A program made the position numbers and the translations under genes. From positions 1 through 8,132 of the forward strand of contig URUX01000113.1 of NCBI GenBank assembly GCA_900551135.1: 8,132 bases of DNA, written 5' to 3'. Origin of the DNA: an uncultured Clostridium sp. (GTDB taxonomy: Bacteria; Bacillota; Clostridia; Lachnospirales; Lachnospiraceae). Position 1 is the stretch's first letter; every line of letters begins with the position of its first letter. Below the pieces are notes generated by a model, which saw only the letters and a program-made list of their open reading frames with translations, made no database searches and was not told the origin of the DNA. This document shows positions 5,538 to 8,132 of the stretch, piece after piece.

Positions 5538-6818
5538 CTAATCTTCTAATGCCTGGCGAAGATCTTCGATAATATCGTCTGCATTCTCAATGCCGACACT
5601 TAAGCGGATTAAGGACGGATCGACTCCAGCCTCTACCAGCTGCTCATCGCTTAACTGTCTGTGGGTGTGGCTGGCCGGATGGAGAACGCAGGTTCTGGCA
5701 TCTGCTACATGGGTCACGATGGCTGCCAGTTTTAACTTATCCATAAATACCTGTGCACCCTGTCTTCCGCTCTTTAATCCAAAGGAGATTACGCCGCAGG
5801 AACCGTTTGGAAGATATTTTTCAGCCAGTTCATGGTACTTGTCTCCCTCCAGTCCAGGATAGTTGACCCATGCCACATCCTCTCTGCTTTTTAAATAAGA
5901 AGCAACCTTCAATGCGTTTTCACAATGGCGCGGAACCCGAAGATGAAGGGTTTCCAGGCCAACATTTAATAAAAATGCGTTCTGTGGGGACTGAATCGAT
6001 CCTAAATCCCTCATAATCTGGGCAGTTGCCTTTGTAATGTATGCTTTCTTTCCAAAACGTTCTGTATAAATAACCCCGTGATAGGAATCGTCCGGAGTTG
6101 TCAGTCCAGGAAATCTTTCTTTGTGGGCATCCCAGTCAAAGTTTCCGCTGTCCACGATACAGCCGCCTACGCACATTGCATGACCGTCCATATATTTCGT
6201 GGTGGAATGGGTAACAATGTCCGCTCCCCATTCAAAGGGACGGCAGTTAATCGGCGTTGCAAAGGTATTATCCACAATCAGGGGAACTCCGTGTCTGTGA
6301 GCCAGTCTGGCAAACTTTTCAATATCCAGCACTACCAGGGCCGGATTTGCAATGGTTTCTCCAAATACGGCCTTGGTATTTGGACGGAATGCCTGTTCCA
6401 GTTCTTCTTCCGGTGCGTCCGGATCAACCAGGGTTACTTCTATTCCCATTTTTTTCATGGTTACGGTAAACAGATTGGACGTACCTCCATAGATGGTAGC
6501 CGCGCTGATTACATGGTCCCCAGCAGAACAGATATTAAATACTGCGTAAAAATTAGCCGCCTGACCGGAAGAAGTCAGCATGGCAGCCACACCGCCTTCC
6601 AGCTGACAGATTTTATCTGCCACCGCATCATTGGTGGGATTTGCCAAACGGGTATAAAAATATCCATCCTCTTCCAGATCAAACAGACGTCCCATCTGCT
6701 CGCTGGTTTCATATTTAAATGTAGTGCTCTGATAAATGGGCAGCACTCTGGATTCGCCATTTTTCGGCTGCCATCCGCCCTGAATGCAAATTGTATCAAG
6801 GGATTGTTTTTTCTCCAT
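5538..6818 (-). CDS. metY: O-acetylhomoserine sulfhydrylase (O-acetylhomoserine aminocarboxypropyltransferase)
   Basis: A 426-residue PLP enzyme of the Cys/Met-metabolism (gamma-family) fold. It makes homocysteine from O-acetylhomoserine and sulfide, and some members also form cysteine. The PLP lysine is K208 in HSTTKYMDGHA. Y55 and R57 in YFYTRLANPT fit the phosphate-contacting pair from the neighbouring subunit, and D183 in VDNTFATP contacts the pyridine nitrogen. NVGLETLHLRVPRH and R-L-S-V-G-I-E near the C-terminus are typical of MetY rather than of MetB or MetC. The length is normal for MetY (about 425-430). The start at 6818 is chosen over the ATG at 6845 because AGGAGG lies 8 bases upstream of 6818 and would sit inside the longer form. 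It is a single-gene unit with its own promoter and terminator. The leader is too short for a SAM or T-box riboswitch, so control is probably by a repressor or constitutive. Confidence 0.95.
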   Translation of the reverse strand: MEKKQSLDTICIQGGWQPKNGESRVLPIYQSTTFKYETSEQMGRLFDLEEDGYFYTRLANPTNDAVADKICQLEGGVAAMLTSSGQAANFYAVFNICSAGDHVISAATIYGGTSNLFTVTMKKMGIEVTLVDPDAPEEELEQAFRPNTKAVFGETIANPALVVLDIEKFARLAHRHGVPLIVDNTFATPINCRPFEWGADIVTHSTTKYMDGHAMCVGGCIVDSGNFDWDAHKERFPGLTTPDDSYHGVIYTERFGKKAYITKATAQIMRDLGSIQSPQNAFLLNVGLETLHLRVPRHCENALKVASYLKSREDVAWVNYPGLEGDKYHELAEKYLPNGSCGVISFGLKSGRQGAQVFMDKLKLAAIVTHVADARTCVLHPASHTHRQLSDEQLVEAGVDPSLIRLSVGIENADDIIEDLRQALED

Positions 6819-6826
6819 TGCTCTCT

Positions 6827-6832
6827 CCTCCT
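6827..6832 (-). promoter_or_regulatory. Ribosome binding site of metY
   Basis: AGGAGG on the minus strand, 8 bases before ATG 6818. It decides the start against the upstream in-frame ATG at 6845. Confidence 0.9.
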
Positions 6833-6841
6833 GGTTGTCCT

Positions 6842-6867
6842 GCATCTATGATTCTGATGCGATTCAT
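6842..6867 (-). promoter_or_regulatory. Inverted repeats in the metY leader (possible operator)
   Basis: Two overlapping inverted repeats lie between the predicted metY start site and its ribosome binding site: GCATC-N9-GATGC (perfect, 6842-6860) and ATGATTC-N6-GATTCAT (six of seven pairs, 6848-6867). They could bind a regulator or form a small RNA hairpin. No known operator consensus is recognised. Confidence 0.3.
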
Positions 6868-6877
6868 GTGGTCTGTA

Positions 6878-6907
6878 TTTATCACATTCAGCAACAGTTT
6901 ACCACAA
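6878..6907 (-). promoter_or_regulatory. Candidate promoter of metY
   Basis: On the minus strand TTGTGG (6907-6902) and GATAAA (6883-6878) lie 18 bases apart, with TGT before the -10 giving an extended form. The leader to ATG 6818 would be about 50-55 bases. The match is moderate, and the boxes are arranged back to back with the plus-strand promoter. Confidence 0.45.
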
Positions 6908-6917
6908 AAATAATCTA

Positions 6918-6946
6918 TTGAAAATACTAAAAACTTAAGCTATAAT
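6918..6946 (+). promoter_or_regulatory. Strong sigmaA promoter of the DUF362 gene
   Basis: TTGAAA (6918-6923), a 17-base spacer and a perfect TATAAT (6941-6946), in AT-rich surroundings. The predicted transcript starts near 6953, about 33 bases before ATG 6986, leaving only the ribosome binding site in the leader. Confidence 0.85.
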
Positions 6947-6970
6947 CATTTCAGTTTTAATTTTGTTTTG

Positions 6971-6976
6971 AGGAGG
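6971..6976 (+). promoter_or_regulatory. Ribosome binding site of the DUF362 gene
   Basis: AGGAGG 9 bases before ATG 6986. It lies inside the longer in-frame form from TTG 6968, so it argues for the ATG start. Confidence 0.9.
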
Positions 6977-6985
6977 ACAAGTATT

Positions 6986-8092
6986 ATGGCATCATCAAAT
7001 GTGTATTTTACAAATATGAGAACGACATTAAATGAAAATCTGCTTCAGAAGCTGGAACGCCTGGTAAAAAAGGCCGGTATGCTGGAAACGATTGATTTTA
7101 ACAACAAATTTACAGCAATTAAAATTCATTTCGGAGAACCGGGAAACCTGGCTTACCTTCGTCCTAATTACTCCAAAGTCTTAACGGATTTGATCCGGGC
7201 CCAGGGCGGCAGACCTTTCCTGACAGACTGCAACACCTTATATGTGGGACGCCGCAAAAATGCTCTGGATCATTTAGACGCTGCTTATGAAAACGGCTAC
7301 AATCCCTTTGCCACCGGATGTCACGTTATTATCGCAGACGGCTTAAAGGGAACCGACGAAACCCTTGTCCCCATTGACGGCCAGTATGTAAAGGAGGCCA
7401 AAATCGGCAGAGCCTTAATGGATGCGGATATTATTGTTTCACTGACCCACTTTAAAGGCCACGAATCTACCGGATTTGGCGGCACATTAAAAAATATCGG
7501 TATGGGCGGCGGCTCCAGAGCCGGAAAAATGGAAATGCACAGCGCCGGCAAGCCTCATGTAGAACAGGATGTATGTGTAGGCTGCGGTATGTGCCAGAAA
7601 AACTGCGCCCACGGAGCGATTACCATTGAAAACCGTAAGGCCTCCATCGATCACAGTAACTGCGTAGGCTGCGGCCGTTGTATCGGCGCCTGTCCTACCG
7701 ATGCGGTTTCCCCTGATTACGACGAGGCGAACGATGTATTAAACTGCAAAATTGCCGAATACTCTCTGGCCGTTTTAAAGGATCGTCCCCATTTCCACGT
7801 AAGTCTGGTCATTGATGTATCTCCCAACTGCGACTGCCATGCAGAAAACGATGTGCCCATCGTTCCCAATATCGGTATGTTTGCCTCTTTTGATCCAGTG
7901 GCTCTGGATATGGCCTGTGCAGATGCTGTAAACAGACAGCCGGTTATGGCCGGAAGTTTCCTGTCTGAACAGGAACATCACCACCACGATCATTTTACCG
8001 ATACCCATCCGGAAACCAACTGGAAAAGCTGTATTGACCATGCAGTAAAGCTGGGACTGGGAAATAAAGAATATAATTTAATTGAGATCTAA
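6986..8092 (+). CDS. DUF362 domain protein with two [4Fe-4S] ferredoxin clusters
   Basis: A 368-residue, probably cytoplasmic iron-sulfur protein with no signal peptide or membrane segment. The DUF362 domain covers about 1-190 (with IKIHFGEPGN, LTDCNTLY, LTHFKGHESTGFGGTLKN, MGGGSRAGK) and resumes at about 240-368. Between the halves lies a two-cluster ferredoxin insert: C197-x2-C200-x2-C203-x3-C207 and C226-x2-C229-x2-C232-x3-C236-P. Further conserved-looking features are SPNCDCH (C282, C284) and FASFDPVALDMAC (299-311). A histidine-rich EHHHHDH (330-336) sits near the C-terminus. The reaction is unknown; the clusters suggest electron transfer, and DUF362 is a poorly characterised family. ATG 6986 is preferred to TTG 6968 because of AGGAGG at 6971-6976. 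It is transcribed alone from a strong promoter, divergent from metY, and ends in a strong hairpin. A link to sulfur metabolism is only suggested by the neighbour. Confidence 0.92.
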   Translation: MASSNVYFTNMRTTLNENLLQKLERLVKKAGMLETIDFNNKFTAIKIHFGEPGNLAYLRPNYSKVLTDLIRAQGGRPFLTDCNTLYVGRRKNALDHLDAAYENGYNPFATGCHVIIADGLKGTDETLVPIDGQYVKEAKIGRALMDADIIVSLTHFKGHESTGFGGTLKNIGMGGGSRAGKMEMHSAGKPHVEQDVCVGCGMCQKNCAHGAITIENRKASIDHSNCVGCGRCIGACPTDAVSPDYDEANDVLNCKIAEYSLAVLKDRPHFHVSLVIDVSPNCDCHAENDVPIVPNIGMFASFDPVALDMACADAVNRQPVMAGSFLSEQEHHHHDHFTDTHPETNWKSCIDHAVKLGLGNKEYNLIEI

Positions 8093-8102
8093 ACCGCACC
8101 GG

Positions 8103-8132
8103 CCGCCCTCCTGCAAAACTGCAGGAGGGCGG
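8103..8132 (+). terminator. Intrinsic terminator hairpin after the DUF362 gene
   Basis: CCGCCCTCCTGCA, an AAAC loop and TGCAGGAGGGCGG form a perfect 13-bp GC-rich stem, 10 bases after the stop codon. The window ends at the stem, so the T-run, if present, lies just outside. Confidence 0.85.

Noticed and set aside
6819..6845. Longer MetY start at ATG 6845
   Set aside because: It would place the AGGAGG ribosome binding site inside the coding region. The first nine residues have no family counterpart.
6078..6851. 257-codon plus-strand frame opposite metY
   Set aside because: It lies antisense to a well-supported full-length PLP enzyme, and its translation shows no family features.
6819..6880. 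SAM or T-box riboswitch in front of metY
   Set aside because: The leader is about 50-55 bases and holds only short inverted repeats, far less than either riboswitch needs.

Overview
The window looks like chromosomal DNA of a Firmicute, most likely a gut Lachnospiraceae / Clostridium cluster XIVa type. The pointers are AGGAGG-type ribosome binding sites, sigmaA-type promoters, an S-layer-homology (SLH) protein beside a MacAB-like exporter, and an O-acetylhomoserine sulfhydrylase of the type common in that group. The assignment rests on recalled family features, not on a search.

Layout, left to right. Positions 1-1193 (minus strand) hold the start of an M19 membrane-dipeptidase-like gene and, overlapping it by 14 bases, a cation diffusion facilitator (CDF) transporter with its own promoter. 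Positions 1221-5307 (minus strand) form one four-gene operon read right to left: SLH-domain exported protein, membrane-fusion/adaptor protein, MacB-like ATPase, MacB-like permease. It is closed by a hairpin at 1194-1216. Positions 5308-5537 hold the operon's A-tract-rich leader and the metY terminator. Positions 5538-6818 (minus strand) encode MetY, a PLP enzyme of methionine/cysteine synthesis. A divergent promoter region (6819-6985) separates it from a plus-strand DUF362 / 2x[4Fe-4S] protein (6986-8092), followed by a strong hairpin at the window end.

The notable point is the condition of the exporter. The adaptor is broken in two places: a one-base loss near 3602, and a frame change between 3298 and 3359 that probably also marks a lost internal segment. 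The ATPase has lost its in-frame start beside an A7 run. The permease's conserved N-terminal 16 residues lie in a different frame from the rest. All four lesions fall within about 1.25 kb, while the CDF, SLH, metY and DUF362 genes read cleanly. This suggests a decaying exporter behind an intact SLH gene. Because several lesions are one-base changes at homopolymers, local sequencing error must be excluded.

I see no mobile element, CRISPR array, tRNA or rRNA. I also see no clearly novel system beyond the degraded SLH-linked exporter and some compact regulatory arrangements.
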